From Brachionus plicatilis (taxonomy: Eukaryota; Rotifera; Eurotatoria; Ploima; Brachionidae), in assembly GCA_010279815.1 (NCBI GenBank), contig QEOQ01000663.1:625355-689354 (forward strand): a stretch of DNA of 64,000 nucleotides. Direction: 5' to 3'. Each line of letters opens with the position of its first letter. Position 1 is the first letter of the stretch. Shown here in pieces: positions 30,438 to 42,815 of this stretch. The notes under the pieces are model-generated. The model saw nothing but the letters and a program-made list of their open reading frames with translations, did not search any database and was not told the DNA's origin. The translations under genes and the position numbers were made by a program.

Positions 30438-30596
30438 TAATTGCTTAACAACAATTAAAATTTGAATAAAACATAAATAAATTTTAAAAAATTATTTATT
30501 TGCTAAACTAATATATACGTGTGAAGTTTTTGAATAAAATATGTCGAGAATAAAACGTCTTGATTTTTTTGAAATAATTTATTTATAAAGATAAAT

Positions 30597-32481
30597 TTAT
30601 AGATATTCCAAAGGATCTCTATCAACTTCTGAGATTATAATTTCTATATTTTCATTGTACTTTTTAAGCAATTGAGAGAATTGTTCTTTGAAAAATTCCT
30701 GGTAGCCTCTTTCATTATTTGAATGATCTGTTACTATGACAGAAACCCCTCGATGAGTCTCATGCAAGATTTCATGATGTGAAAATTCACCAGTTATTAT
30801 CAAGTCAGCATTTGCATTATTCAACAGTTTGCTTCCAGATCCTGCTCCCACCGCTATTGTCTTTATAATGTCATCTTAAAATTTTTTTCAGTTTTCCGAT
30901 ATTTTGAATTTAAAAATAAAAATGATGCTGAAAGTATCAAATATTAAATTTTTAAGAGAAACAATTTAAGCTTAATATATTTAATATTACTTGACACTTA
31001 AATCACCAGTGCAATGATTATTTAAAAGAATACCTAATGATTTTCCATTTGCCAGGGCCAAACGAATTGTTTTCATTTGAAAATGAGACTTAACTATTTC
31101 AACAGCTTCTTTTAGTTTTATAGGTTTTGATAGATAGCCAATTCTACCAAGACCTGCATTTTTCATTAATGGCTAAAAAATTAATTTATTTTAGAAATAA
31201 AAAATTAAAAAGAACACTTTAAATTAAATCTGTTTTTAAAGTTTACAATTTGCAAATATAATCAAATTTATTTTATTTAAAAAAAAAGGATCTAAATATT
31301 GGTCTAAAAAAGTTGAATAACAGTTCGGTATTTAGAAAAAATTTCAGATTGATTAAAGTTATTTGATTTATCTTCCTACTTTCAAGAAAAAAAAAAGAAG
31401 TGAATCTGAAATCTTAGTATTTAACTCTGTCATTTATAAATTTATTTATTGAACAGATTGTCTCAATTTAAAAAAACTTTTTATCACTAAATAGAATTTA
31501 ATTTTTTATAATCTAATAAATTTTAAGAACGAAAATTTATTGGTTTTTTTTTAATGAAATTTTTTAATGCTCTTAATTATTAATCAAATAATTACAAAAC
31601 TATTAAATGATTTTTTAATATTTACCTTTTCCATATTTGTAACTCGTAAGGTACTAAAAGCATCTAGATCTGATTTATTTAATGATCGAATTGATTCCAT
31701 TAAAATTCCCACTCCTTTTGGACTAGTTAAAAATTCCAATTCATAATCGTCATTACCATTCAATTGATCTGACCTTCATATTTCAATTTATTATTAGAAA
31801 AAAAATTCTTTTTTCAATTTTACTTTTTAGCACCTAGATATCTAATACTTTCATTTAGAGTAATATTTTCTATTAAAGTTTCTTTTTGTTCCGAAGAAAT
31901 ATTTAATTTGACATTTTTAGTAAATCCTGAAGGATGTGTTAGACTAATTATTGGTTCAACAGGCTCAACTTTTCTAGTGACTTGAAAAATAAATTATTTT
32001 TTGAATCTGTTATTGAAATAAAGGTCTCTAATTTACCAAAAGCACTTAAAATCCAATCATTTATTCCACCATCAATTGAGTCCCAGCTGGTATGTGGCGA
32101 ATAAATAGCTATTCTTTTCTCTATGCATTTAACTATAGATCTTTCCTTCCAATCTGATTGAGTAAGTTTTTTTAAGGGTCTAAAAATTGCTGGATGATAA
32201 CTAACAATTAGATTAACTTCTTTTTTAACTGCTTCTTCTAGTACCGGCTCGGTCAAGTCATTGGTTACAAACATTTTTTTGACTAGAAGAGGTTCTGACG
32301 GTTCAACCAAAAGACCAACATTGTCCCAGTCACAAGCTATACCAAGATTGGCATACTCGTTCAATCTTTTACACACTAATCTTAGATCCATATTATTTCT
32401 AACAAATTTTAAAAAAAAATTTTGCTTCGCTAAATTAAATTTGTCAATTTTGCAAGCGTTTTTAAAAGCTAAACCCAACAT
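30597..32481 (-). CDS. NIF3L1: NIF3-like protein 1, 383 aa, five exons
   Basis: Exons in order: 32037-32481, 31834-31980, 31626-31768, 31034-31172, 30597-30874. The total is 1152 nt. About 30 residues rich in Lys, Phe and Asn precede MDLRLVCKRLNEYAN and may target mitochondria (inference). Family motifs are present: DWDNVGLLVEPSEPL, IVSYHPAIFRPLKKLT and YSPHTSWDSIDGGIN in exon 1, MKNAGLGRIGYLSKP in exon 4, and GAGSGSKLL, TGEFSHHE and VTDHSNNERG in exon 5. The conserved His/Asp/Glu residues form the di-metal site of the NIF3/YbgI family, whose exact substrate is not settled. It is transcribed divergently from GID4 with only 211 nt between start codons. Confidence 0.9.
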
Positions 32482-32692
32482 ACAGACAATTTGAGGTTGA
32501 ATGAAATAATTGTGAAATGTTAATTAAAGGCGCATTTGAAATAAGAACATTTCTTAACAAAACTTTGCAACATTTCTACAGAATTTTTCAAAATTCAAAT
32601 TCTTTTAAAATAAATTAATAATAATAATTTTAATAATAATCAATTGATTGAGTAATACGAAAAAAAACTGGAAAAAGTGCTTACAGTTTTCA
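32482..32692. promoter_or_regulatory. Shared upstream region of NIF3L1 and GID4
   Basis: The 211 nt between the two start codons must hold both 5' leaders and both promoters. No TATA box of the kind seen at the small genes is obvious. Confidence 0.45.
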
Positions 32693-33525
32693 ATGCCTTC
32701 TAAAACAATAGTCGAACCACTTATACCAGAGAATAACAAGACAGTCGGTTGTTATCGTACCATTTTGTATAATGGATCCAAATTTGTTGGTTACCAGAAA
32801 AGCAAAGGGACTTCGTACGATGTTGAAGTTGTTCTTCAAGTAGAAAATCACGTCAGAATTTAAATTAATAATAAAATTTTCTTTATCAAGCAAGTTGATA
32901 TCGAAAATTCTTATCTATGTGGATTTTTAAAAATAAAAGGACTAACAGACGAATATCCAACTCTAACTACATTTTTTGACGCTGAAATCATAAGCAAAAA
33001 GCATCCTTTTTTGACTAGGAAATGGGACGCCGACGAAGAAGTCGACCGAAAGCATTGGGTAAGTTTTTTATGTCTTAAAATTTGAATTTATTTATCATTT
33101 TTTTCAAGAACAAATTTAATTCTTTTGCTAGCTATGCGAAGACTTTCAATAATGATGACTTTGATTATGAACAAATAAAAGATTCAGATTGTGTTTTTAT
33201 GAGGTGGAAGGTGAGCTTCTTTACATTTTCTTTTAAATATTGCAGAGTATTTAATGACTTTGATCTTTTTTGATATTAAAGGAATTGTTTCTGGTACCTG
33301 ATCATACAATCAAAGATATAACCGGGGCTAGTTTTGCTGGATTTTATTATATTTGCTTTCAAAAATCAACATCTACAATAGATGGCTTTTATTACCATCG
33401 TTCATCCGAGCAGTAATAATATCATTTTCTTTAATTGTTGAATAAATTAAATTTTTTTAAGATTTCAAAGTCTGAGTCTAAATCATATAAAAGAAAATAG
33501 TAGTGGAAATTATGAGTTTCGATAG
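32693..33525 (+). CDS. GID4: GID4, substrate receptor of the GID/CTLH ubiquitin ligase, 203 aa, five exons
   Basis: Exons: 32693-32839, 32891-33058, 33109-33210, 33282-33412, 33462-33525. All four introns end in AAG. The ATG at 32693 is the first in frame after a stop. The protein contains [71 protein letters not shown] and [13 protein letters not shown], all diagnostic of GID4/Vid24. In known species this beta-barrel binds N-terminal proline-type degrons for the CTLH ligase. The vertebrate N-terminal extension is absent, so the protein is about 100 residues shorter than human GID4. Confidence 0.92.
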
Positions 33526-33794
33526 GTCGAATAAAAAAAATTAGTTTAGTTAGAATTTTTAAAACGAATAATTTATAATTGTATTTATAAAACAAAATTT
33601 AATTATTTAATATATAATCAGAATAAATGAATTATAAAAGATTTTTTTATTGACTGACTGTTTCAAAATTTTTGCAATAAAAATTTTACTTCACTTAGAC
33701 TCTATTTATTTGCCGAATATTTTATATCTTATTTTAAATTTTAATTTTTCATGTGATTTTCAAAGTAATGTTTTGAACAGTTTAAATCAAGCAA

Positions 33795-33866
33795 GGTTCC
33801 ATGGTGTAATGGTTAGCACTCTAGACTCTGAATCTAGCGATCCGAGTTCAAGTCTCGGTGGGACCT
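33795..33866 (+). tRNA. tRNA-Gln (anticodon CTG)
   Basis: A complete cloverleaf without intron. The acceptor stem GGTTCCA pairs with TGGGACC (one T-G pair), discriminator T. The anticodon arm is CTAGA-CTCTGAA-TCTAG with CTG at 33828-33830. The T arm has the GTTCAAGTC-type loop and B box. The body closely matches animal tRNA-Gln(CTG). Confidence 0.96.
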
Positions 33867-33868
33867 AA

Positions 33869-33874
33869 TTTTTT
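33869..33874 (+). terminator. Pol III terminator of tRNA-Gln
   Basis: Six T residues starting 3 nt after the discriminator base. Confidence 0.8.
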
Positions 33875-33960
33875 CGAGGAAAATTTTCGAATTAAAAAAA
33901 TATAAGCTCTAGAGAATAGTTTTAAAATATGTCAAAATTTCAAATTTTATTGAAATAAAA

Positions 33961-34152
33961 GTGGAAAGAATTTCTTTTTCGCAATTATTGTTTTCAAAGA
34001 CAAACGATCGACAAGCGATACCTACAAATGAATTGAAACTATTGAATATTTTAAGGAAATTAATATTAAATAAATTTTTTTATTTTTTTATTGATATTTA
34101 TTTAATACCATTAAAACAAAATCAACAAAAAAAGGCACCAAGTATGGCATAA
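33961..34152 (+). CDS. Doubtful open frame, 63 codons
   Basis: Open from a GTG, with no ATG, to TAA. It reads SFSQLLFSKTNDRQAIPTNE early and ends KQNQQKKAPSMA. It could be an exon following the AAAAG at about 33960, with a start in the ATGTCAAAATTTC just upstream, but that frame stops first. No family is recognised. Confidence 0.15.
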   Translation: MERISFSQLLFSKTNDRQAIPTNELKLLNILRKLILNKFFYFFIDIYLIPLKQNQQKKAPSMA

Positions 34153-34344
34153 TAATTGTGATTTTTAAATGGAAAAGAAACAGTTTCGGTATAATCGCTT
34201 AAATTAAATATGACTTAAACATTTTAACTCTACAGTAAAAATCAATACTGAAAAAATATTTTTCTACATGGAATTTTCATTTAAGCTAAAACTTTATTTC
34301 AATTTTTTTTAAAAACTAAAATAAAACCAACATATTAGATAGCA

Positions 34345-35107
34345 ATGATTGCTGCAGTTCTATCCTCTCAATTGTCAAAAAAACGACGAGTTCTGAAGCG
34401 TAAAAACACTGAAAAAAAGACAAATATTGAGAAAAAGAAAACTTTAGTTTCAAGTAATTTTGATTAATATTCTAAATAATAAAATCTAATTCATTACAGA
34501 GTATAGACCAAAATTTTCTAGTATGGACAAGATAAATTTATTAAAAAGATACATGCATTTATTGAAAGTGTCAATGATTTCATTTATTTTGAGCACAATA
34601 ATTCATATAGGATCTGTCATTGGGTATTATTATTTTTTTTTGCTTTTGAATCCTGATGATCCTGGAAAAAAAAAATTCTATTCAGAAACAACAGCACAAC
34701 AAGGAATAAATATTGGTGGAAAAATAATTGGTGGTGGAATTCAAACCAATCGTCACAAAAGTTACTTGATGCACTTGGTTCGAGAGTATTATAAGGGAAT
34801 GTCGAAATTATTTTTATTACAATTTGGATTAATTTATTTGTTGATACTTACTTTGTTTAAATTTTTTCCCGAGAGAGAAAAACTTAAAGAAGATACCAAA
34901 AAAATATTAGGCATTGATAGTGAAAATGAAGATTCAATGACAAAAACACAAAAAACAACAAAAAAAAGAGTACTTTTCAAAAAAAATCTGATCGATAAAG
35001 TGTCAGCAGACGAGTTTGAAGACATCAATGACGAAAAAGAGGAAACTGATAATGATGAAAAAAATTTATTGGAATGTCTGAGTGATGAAATGAAAAAAGA
35101 GAATTAA
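34345..35107 (+). CDS. Two-transmembrane protein of unknown family, 238 aa, two exons
   Basis: Exon 1 is 34345-34453 and exon 2 is 34500-35107. The 46-nt intron ends in CAG. The N-terminus is very basic (LSKKRRVLKRKNTEKKTN). A hydrophobic stretch (MISFILSTIIHIGSVIGYYY and on) lies about residues 58-85. A Gly-rich loop (NIGGKIIGGGIQTNRHKS) follows, then a second hydrophobic stretch (LFLLQFGLIYLLILTLFKFF) at about 137-157, and an acidic/basic tail. It looks like a two-pass membrane protein with cytosolic ends. I do not recognise the family. It is convergent with RAB34, their stop codons 51 nt apart. Confidence 0.7.
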
Positions 35108-35157
35108 AAAATTTTATTTAAAAATTTATTTATTTAATAAAATAATTAAAAATAACT

Positions 35158-36707
35158 TTAACAACACTTATTTACACTAAACACGTCGATTTCTTGTTTT
35201 GGATCTTAAAAATGTAAATATTTTAATCTTGTATCAATAGTTGGCCTTGTTTAGATACTAACGACAACATATTTTTTAAAAGGTAAAACTATTTGTGAAT
35301 TAGTTAAAGAACAAATATCTAAAATATACTTGAGTTAATTTTTTTACTATATTTATATATTTAAGATTTATCTTTTAATTTGAGAAAAAAATTTTTTCTA
35401 GAAATTGTTTGATAAGATTTTTACATAGAACTATTTAAGAAACATTATTCTTGTTTTCATACTTTCTATTTAAAGTTTTAAAAGCTAATTTTATTATGAA
35501 AAAAAATGTTCCTTTTTTTCTTAAAAATAGCAACTATTTTGTCAATTATTCTTAATTTTAAGATTACCGATCTTAAAAAACTACTTTTAAATTCAACAAA
35601 TAAAAATTATAACTAAAACAAGAATTTCGAATTTTCTTTCTATACTATTTATAAATTTTTATTTTAAAAGAAATTACTTTTAATTTTTTCAATGCATAAT
35701 GAAATGTTTTCTCCAATTTTTTTTTGATCAGCTCTTTCGATTGTATTCGATGTTATAATTTCATTTTTTATCGATTGATTAAATGCCAACGCTGCAACTC
35801 TTTTGAAAAAATTTTCTACATTTTCACCTTTTTTGACAAAAATTTTATTTAATTTAAAATAATAGAAAAAGTCAAAATTTAACCTGTCAATGATGACAAC
35901 GGCCAGTATTCAGCATTCAATCTTGCTGCTAAATTTGAAGCATCCGTATGCACCTTACATTTAATAAAATCCATATTCCCATCCTAATTTTAGAAATAAA
36001 CTTTTGCTTTTTACATTTAGGATAATACCAATATGTCTTTTTTTGTTCCAACTAAGAAAATAAATGGTGTAGTTTGATTGTATTCTATAACTTTAAGTGC
36101 TTCTAATAACCATTTTTCAGAGCTATATAACGATTCAGTATCATTTAAATCAAAAACCACGATAATGCTTTGAGCACCTTACAAAAACCACTTTTACTTT
36201 TGAGGTTTTAAAGTTAAACATGGAAAAATTACCCCTGTAGTAGGCTTAAAGCAAAATAATTAGAAAATCAAAATTTTGAAGGTTTAAGAAAGTTACCTGA
36301 GGCGATACATTTAAATCTTTCTTGTCCTGCAGTATCCCAAATTTGCAAATTAAAGAGCATATTTAGGATAAGAAATTGTTCCACTTCAAAATCAACCCCA
36401 ATTGTTGATTTGTAGTCTTGATTAAAATAATTGTTTACAAAACGCTGAACAAGACTAGTCTTTCCACAACCTAAACCTCCTATTACAATCACCTTGCTGG
36501 ATCTCAATCTTTTTTTTTAATTAAAAAAAATTTCCTAATCAAATTTAGCTTTATTTACTCTTGTCTTGATTTATGGAATTTTATAACTTTTGAGTAATCT
36601 TTTGTGTTTTGGTCAAAATCTGTAATTTTTGAGTACGCCGAATCGGAGAGATAAGGAAGAGGAAAGAAATCAATTTTTCTATCACTTGAATTACCGTGAA
36701 TGTTCAT
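35158..36707 (-). CDS. RAB34: RAB34/RAB36-type small GTPase, 272 aa, seven exons
   Basis: Exons in order: 36559-36707, 36297-36508, 36233-36244 (12 nt), 36029-36177, 35884-35983, 35678-35827, 35158-35204. The total is 819 nt. There is a 54-residue N-terminal extension (MNIHGNSSDRK). Next are the P-loop GGLGCGKT (60-67), Thr of TIGVDFE in switch I, WDTAGQERFKCIAS, the micro-exon joint AYYRGAQS, GTKKD, and SSLTGEN. ERFKCIAS and the long N-terminus point to RAB34/36, which act at the Golgi, lysosome positioning and ciliogenesis in vertebrates. An in-frame stop just past 35678 would leave no lipidation site. Splicing at that GTAATT to the exon at 35204 adds a tail ending NKCC, a double-Cys prenylation motif. 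Confidence 0.88.
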
Positions 36708-39011
36708 TTTGATTTTTGCTTATTTATAAATGTATCTTCAATTTTTTCTTCAACCAAACGTCCAGTCTTCATAAATTATTCGCCCAAACATTCTTGTATC
36801 CATAGTAGCTAAAAATATCAGCTTGAAGATGTTTGAGTTGTCTCATCAAAAATTAATTCAAAATTAAAAATCTTCTTCAAAATTGTGTGTCTAGCTTAAT
36901 TACGTAACATTAATTTCGTTTGAATAGCTTAATTAAAGTTAAAAAAATATTTATTCATGATATTAAAAAATCAAATTAAAAGATTTATAAAATCAAACAA
37001 AATTGTGAATACAACACATTGTACTTTTGGGGCGAGTTAATTAATCTAGGACGAATTTAATCCCATTCAACAAAACACATTTATCTATTTAAAATAAATT
37101 TAATTTGCGAATTTTTCTTTTTTCCTAGGAAAAATGGTTTAAGTTTACTCCACTCTAGATTACGCAATCTTTAAAAAAATATTAACAACATAAATTGAGT
37201 GGTTTTGGTTTTATTTTATAACAGTAATTTTAACAATTTTTAAAGGGTTTTTCATAACCATTCGGTTAAAATTTCAACAAGAAATGATTTTTTTGTTAAA
37301 GCCTATATAAATTTGAATTATTTAGGTAAATCAATAACAGTAATGGATCTATTTTAATTAAATTTAAATTTATTTTGTAACAGACTTGAATTTTTCTATT
37401 TAGATTTTTTAGAGATCTGTAAATATATTCTGAAAGAAATCTTCATTACGAATTTTGAGAAAGTACTAGCAATTATTTTTAGAGTATTTCAAAACTTTGT
37501 AACGAGTAATTTTATTCAATTGTTAAACATCCTACAGATTTAATCAATTTTTGAAATTAATTGTATCTAAGATGTAATTTTGACCGAATCTTATACATAA
37601 ATTAGAGAATGTTATTGTTTTCTTTTAAGGAACTTTAAAAATTTTAATTCTTTATCATATTTTTGCCAAAATCTTTAAAATTTAATCATTGTGAATCATT
37701 GAGAAAAACAAATAGAAAAAATCAATTGTTCGATAAATAGCATTTATATTGAAATAAATTTTAACTTAGATAATAATAATAAAAATAACAAAAATAAGCT
37801 ACGGCAAGCATGCTTGCGGAGACGTCTTACTAGGAAGATATCTATGGCAGCTAAATACATAGAAATTTAGTTATTAGATAATTTAAAATAAAAACTCATT
37901 TTTATTTCAAGCGAAAAAATTAAAAAGAAATTTATTAATAAATATATTTTTTCCTTTTCCCAAAATATTTATTAAAATTTAGAATGTACAATTGAATCAA
38001 TTTTTTTTAGCTCGGTATAAAATTAAGAAATTTTAAAAGTTTATTAATATTTATTTTCAATTTTATGTTTTCGAAATTTTTCATAGCGTTCAAAAAATAT
38101 TTTTGAATACTTTCCTATGTTAATTTAACAAAAAAAAATAATGAAAAAAAGCTTCCATGTGGATATAAATAATAATTTTTTTATTACTGTGTTGTTTTAA
38201 AAATATTTATTTGCTTAATCATACAAGTTATACAATTTTAATAAGATATTTACCTAGAAAAAAGAAAGGGTTTGCATTTATATTTTAAAGAGGGCAAATT
38301 TTCATGATGTGTGAAAGCATAAAATTTTGGAAAGTAAAAATTCTCAATCAGTTGTTTTTTAAAAAAATTAAAAAATAGCTACAGACAATTAAAAACAGCG
38401 ATTAGATTTCAAATAAAATAATCTTAGATTAAACAAATCTTATTAAATTTATTTTTAATAAAATTTAGAGTTTAAAATCGATCTGCTCACGTTTTGTTTG
38501 AATATGTACCTTTTTATTTAAATAAATCTCTTGAATATTTTTTAGATATTTTTTGATTATGATTCTGCCATCAAGTTATTGAAAACAACTTTTAGAATAC
38601 TTGAATCTTTTTCTCACAATGAATTTCTTTAAAATATTTACTTTCTTTAAATTTTTTGTCTGTGAAAGCAGAATTTTACGAAAAAAAAATACTAAGAAAA
38701 TATCTGGATTTACAAATTTTTCTTTTGGTTTTTATGATTTTAGATTAAAAATTGGACCAAAAAAGAATAATTTTATTCATTGTTAAAATATTATGTAACT
38801 TTAAAAATAATAACTTTTAGTTGTATTTAAGTTTTAATGGTTAAAAAAATTATCGTTGAACAGTTTTCCAACTTAAAAAATTTTTACGTTTTTCATCACA
38901 AATATTTTTCTTTATTATTTTTAAATAAAATTTTTTGAAAGATTTCTACAAAAATATTTATTTTTTAGAAATGACATAAGTGTTTATCACATTTAATAGT
39001 TAACTGCAAAA
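36708..39011. other. AT-rich intergenic stretch
   Basis: Upstream of both RAB34 and fringe, which are transcribed away from each other. No coding exon, RNA gene or clear repeat was recognised. The short open frame at 38601-38786 is Phe/Lys-rich and not convincing. Confidence 0.4.
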
Positions 39012-41896
39012 ATGTGTGAAAGAAGAAAACTTGTTAAATTGCTATTTTTATCATTATCTTTATTAGTTGCCTTTATATCTGTAATAAATTTTTACACGTC
39101 AACCGTTAACATGCGTTCATTCAACTTTTCGGAAGTTAAAGAAGCTTTTGTAATAAAACAGCTTAAACCAAGATTCTATTCTTTAAAATCCTCCAGTCTT
39201 ATTAAAATCGATCAATGTCAACAATTAACTCAGAATAAAGAACTTTGTAATATATCAATCACAGTAAAAACCACAAATTCTAATCATCAAAAAAAAGTGA
39301 TACCCATTATTCAAACCTGGTTCTCTCAGTTGGCATCTCAAGTAAGTTAATTGTATATAAAAATTTGTTTCATAACAATAATTCCAAGTAGAGTATTTTA
39401 TCTAATGCAAATACCTGAAATATCCTTTAAATAATCCAAATTTTAAAATTGTATTTCATATTGTTCACATTCAAATTGTGTGCTCCTTTTATTTCTTTTT
39501 TTTTTATTTATTTAAATTAATTAAATAAATAAACTATCATGCCATATACTAGTTTTGAAAATACAAATTAAATTAGAATAAACAGAGTTTTAAAAGCTTT
39601 GAAGATATTTTAGAAAAGTTAATTTTTTTTAAGGTATATTTTATAACTGATAGAGAAGACCGAACAATTAGTAGATTAACTCGTAATATAGCTTATTAAT
39701 TTTTTTGCTTCAAATTTTCTCATTTTGTTTTTTAAGACAATCATCTTATTGATACTAAATGTGGAAGCAATCATTATAGGTAACTTAAAAAAATTTTTTT
39801 AAGATTGTGCATTTAATGAAAAATTGATCTAATTTTAAGTAAAAAATGAATTCTTTATTAGAAAAAAAATGTTTTAAAATTAATTCAGATTTAATAGTTT
39901 TATTTTAAGCAATTGTTATTTCTTCTTTTAAAATATTATTTTTAATTTCAAAAAGAAAGAATATTTTTAAATTTGAATTTTTTAACCGTAGGAAAAATGA
40001 ATTGATTTTCAGAAACCGACCGAAATCTGAAAAAGTTAATTCTTGTCAAGACTAGCGTTGGGCGGCGGCCAAGCCTGGCCGGTCCGAATGCGGCCAATTT
40101 GGTAATCAGACCGGCGGTCAAAAATTTGGATGCTTGGAAGTTTTTGATGTTCTTTTAGGTTTTTAATTTAAAGAAACGAAAAATTTTCAAATATTACATA
40201 CAAATCTCTAAACTCTAATCTAAAAAAAAAAATCAAAAATTTAGCTTTTTCAAGAAAAATTATATTTTCTAAAAAAATTTGGCATTTTCTATTAAAATAA
40301 AATTTTTGCCAATTTTTTTCGCTGATATGGTTTGATCGCAAATTTCGTCATCCTTCATTGATTTGGCCGGCCAACTTCGCAGTCCAAATTTTTGGCCGCA
40401 TCAATGGCCGTTTGTACGGTTCCCAACACTAGTTATGATCAACAGTGACAATTCAATTTTTAACAGCTTGCTAGTAAATTATTCAAAAAACTATGATTCA
40501 TTGATAAAAAAATTTATTGTAATTAACAATTTTTTTTAAAAAAGTTAAGCTGTATTAAATCATCTGTTAATTATTAATAACTTGGAATAACTAATAATTA
40601 TTAGTTATTCCAAGTTTGATTTTTTTTATTTTTATTTAATAAATTTATTTTAAAGATGAATTTACTTTTATGATTCGAGTTATATTTAACGTAAAACATA
40701 ATTTAATTTTATTTTATTTACCAGGCTAAATATTAGAATCGTTTTCTAATATAACATTAAATGCATTTTGATTATTTTACGTTAATTATGTTTGATAGAA
40801 AACAGAAAAATACTCTTTTTGATATAATTCTCACTTTTTTTTAAATAGTGATTATTAAGAAATAAGATAATCTTTTAAGATTTATTCAAAAAATTTTAAA
40901 TTTAATTAATATTATCTGTTAAATGCGCAACCTTAATGAAAAAATCTAACTTAATTATTTTTTTTAAAGAGAATCGTTAAGTTGTAAGCTAGAAGAAGAG
41001 CTCAGACATTTTGGGCGAAATCCTTCAAAGTAAAACGATAAAATAAAATTTCAATTATTTAATCTTGGTTATTACAAAAGTTGGTATTGTCATTTTGACG
41101 ACGACAATTATTTGAATGTTAACCGTCTTTTTGATGTTTTGAAAAATTATGATTTTCGTAATGATTGGTATATTGGTAAGAAAAGTATAAATCATAAATT
41201 ATCAGCCATCTATAAGAATGTATTTTTTGAATATAAAATTTTAAAAATAAAATAAATCTTTTTGTTACTTAGAAAGTTCATTATTTTTCGTTTGCTACTG
41301 GAGGTGCAGGTTGGTTTTTTTCTTAAATTATAAAATTTAGTTATTTTATAATTAAATTAAAGGTTTTTGCTTGAGTAAATCGCTATTTAATAAGATATCT
41401 ACTTATATAGAGTAATTTTAAAGAATATTGAAACAAAAAATTAAACTGCCATTTTAGGGATTTTGTGAATATATCAAATTCAATCGGTCTCCCAGATGAC
41501 TGCTCTCTCGGATTTATAATAGGTAAGATTTGGCCTGATGTTTTTTCCTAAATTTAAATTTGCTTAACATAAAGAAAGCTTAATAGGCGTGAATTTAACC
41601 GAAATACATGATTTTCATTCACATTTGGAGTATTTAGGTTCATTTAATTCAAATAACCTGAAAAATCAAGTAAGTCAAAATAAATATAAAGATTTTTTTT
41701 TTAATTCTTGAAAGGTTTCTCTCAGTTATAAATTTGAAACCAATAATTTTGTCAATATATCAGCGTTTAAAAATTCTGATGAAGATCCTACTAAGTAATT
41801 TTAATTTTTTTTAATTTTTTTTTATAATTTATTATTTTTAGATTTAAAGCAATACATTGCAATTTGTATTCAAAACAATCAATTTGTTTAAATTAA
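39012..41896 (+). CDS. fng: Fringe-family glycosyltransferase, 319 aa, twelve exons
   Basis: Exons: 39012-39341, 39634-39682, 39737-39779, 40970-41029, 41081-41175, 41206-41219 (14 nt), 41273-41309, 41363-41411, 41458-41522, 41587-41669, 41715-41794, 41842-41896. The total is 960 nt. Residues 7-28 (LVKLLFLSLSLLVAFISVI) form a type II signal anchor. The catalytic domain has YFITDRED, WYCHFDDDNYLNVNRL with the metal-binding DDD at 167-169, FATGGAG (204-210), GLPDDCSLGF, and the HSHLE block with His at 260. These are GT31 Fringe signatures: such enzymes add beta-1,3-GlcNAc to O-fucose on Notch EGF repeats in the Golgi. The segment before FATGGAG is shorter than in vertebrates. Intron 3 (1.19 kb) contains a GC-rich mobile element. 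Confidence 0.9.
40051..40433. mobile_element. GC-rich-ended inverted-repeat element (CGGCC family), copy 2, in fringe intron 3
   Basis: Ends ACTAGCGTTGGG and CCCAACACTAGT are inverted. The flanks just inside are GC-rich (GGCGGCGGCCAAGCCTGGCC on the left, GGCCGGCCAACTTCGC near the right), while the centre is AT-rich. Shares GTTGGGCGG-GGCCAA with the element at 14261. Confidence 0.7.
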
Positions 41897-42815
41897 TATT
41901 CTTAATTTTTCTTTTTCATATAAATATTTTTATCAATAAATTAATTGATTAATTTTTTAATAATTTATATTTTTGACTCCCAAAATAAGTCAAAGTGGAA
42001 AAATTTCTAATTTTTTCCAGTCTAAAAACTCCCTTTTTTTAAATCAAAGTAACATTAAACATAATATATCTCGGTAGATTACTGATAAATCATGTCTAAT
42101 GCTATAAAAAAAATAGAATTGACTTTTTGGTTAGATAAGCTACTACTACTACTAAAGTTTAAAAAAGATACGACTTTAAGGTGATTCCAAGTGAGGAATT
42201 CCGGTAGCATTAAACCAAAATTATCATTTTTTATAAATTATTGTTTGTGCCTTTTGAATGAAAAGTTAAACTTAAAATTATTTAAAAACAAAAATTAGGC
42301 TTCGTAGAAAAAACAAAAATAGTCGAACAGGTTAAGTGTCTCTAAAAATATTCAGTTAAGTCTATAAATTTTGTCAAACGAATCTGGAAAAACAACGATA
42401 TTTTTTAGTTCACAAAAATAAATTGGACAATACCTTATAAAAGAAAAAAGAGAAAGCTAAAAGCGAATTAGTTATGATTGAAATTTAAGATTTAATCCAT
42501 AATATTAATCCTGAATTTTTAAATTAATGAAATTTAAGATTATTCAAAGATTAGATTAAAAAATATTTTTAAATCGTAAATTATTGTGTTGAAATAGTTG
42601 TTTTTTAGTTTTTTTGTTCTATTGGTATAAAATTAAGTCTAAGTAATTCAAAATTTTAATTTAATAAATTTTCAAGTTGGAGTTAATTCTTGAACAATTT
42701 TCTTAAAATTTCTTATAAAATAATGTTGTTAACTTTAGACAATAAATAACGATTCAAAAAAGAAAATAACAAAATTTTTAAACAATTTGTTTTCAGGTAA
42801 TTTGTTCCAATCGTT
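41897..42815. other. AT-rich intergenic stretch after fringe
   Basis: No gene recognised. A TTTTCAG at about 42796 just before the next ATG could be the acceptor of a 5'-UTR intron. Confidence 0.35.

Noticed and set aside
38601..38786. 61-codon Phe/Lys-rich frame upstream of fringe
   Set aside because: Low complexity from AT-rich DNA. It does not join fringe exon 1 in a sensible way.
41220..41272. Reading straight from fringe exon 5 to the FATGGAG exon
   Set aside because: Direct joining of 41175 to 41273 shifts the frame. Inserting the 14-nt exon at 41206 restores it.
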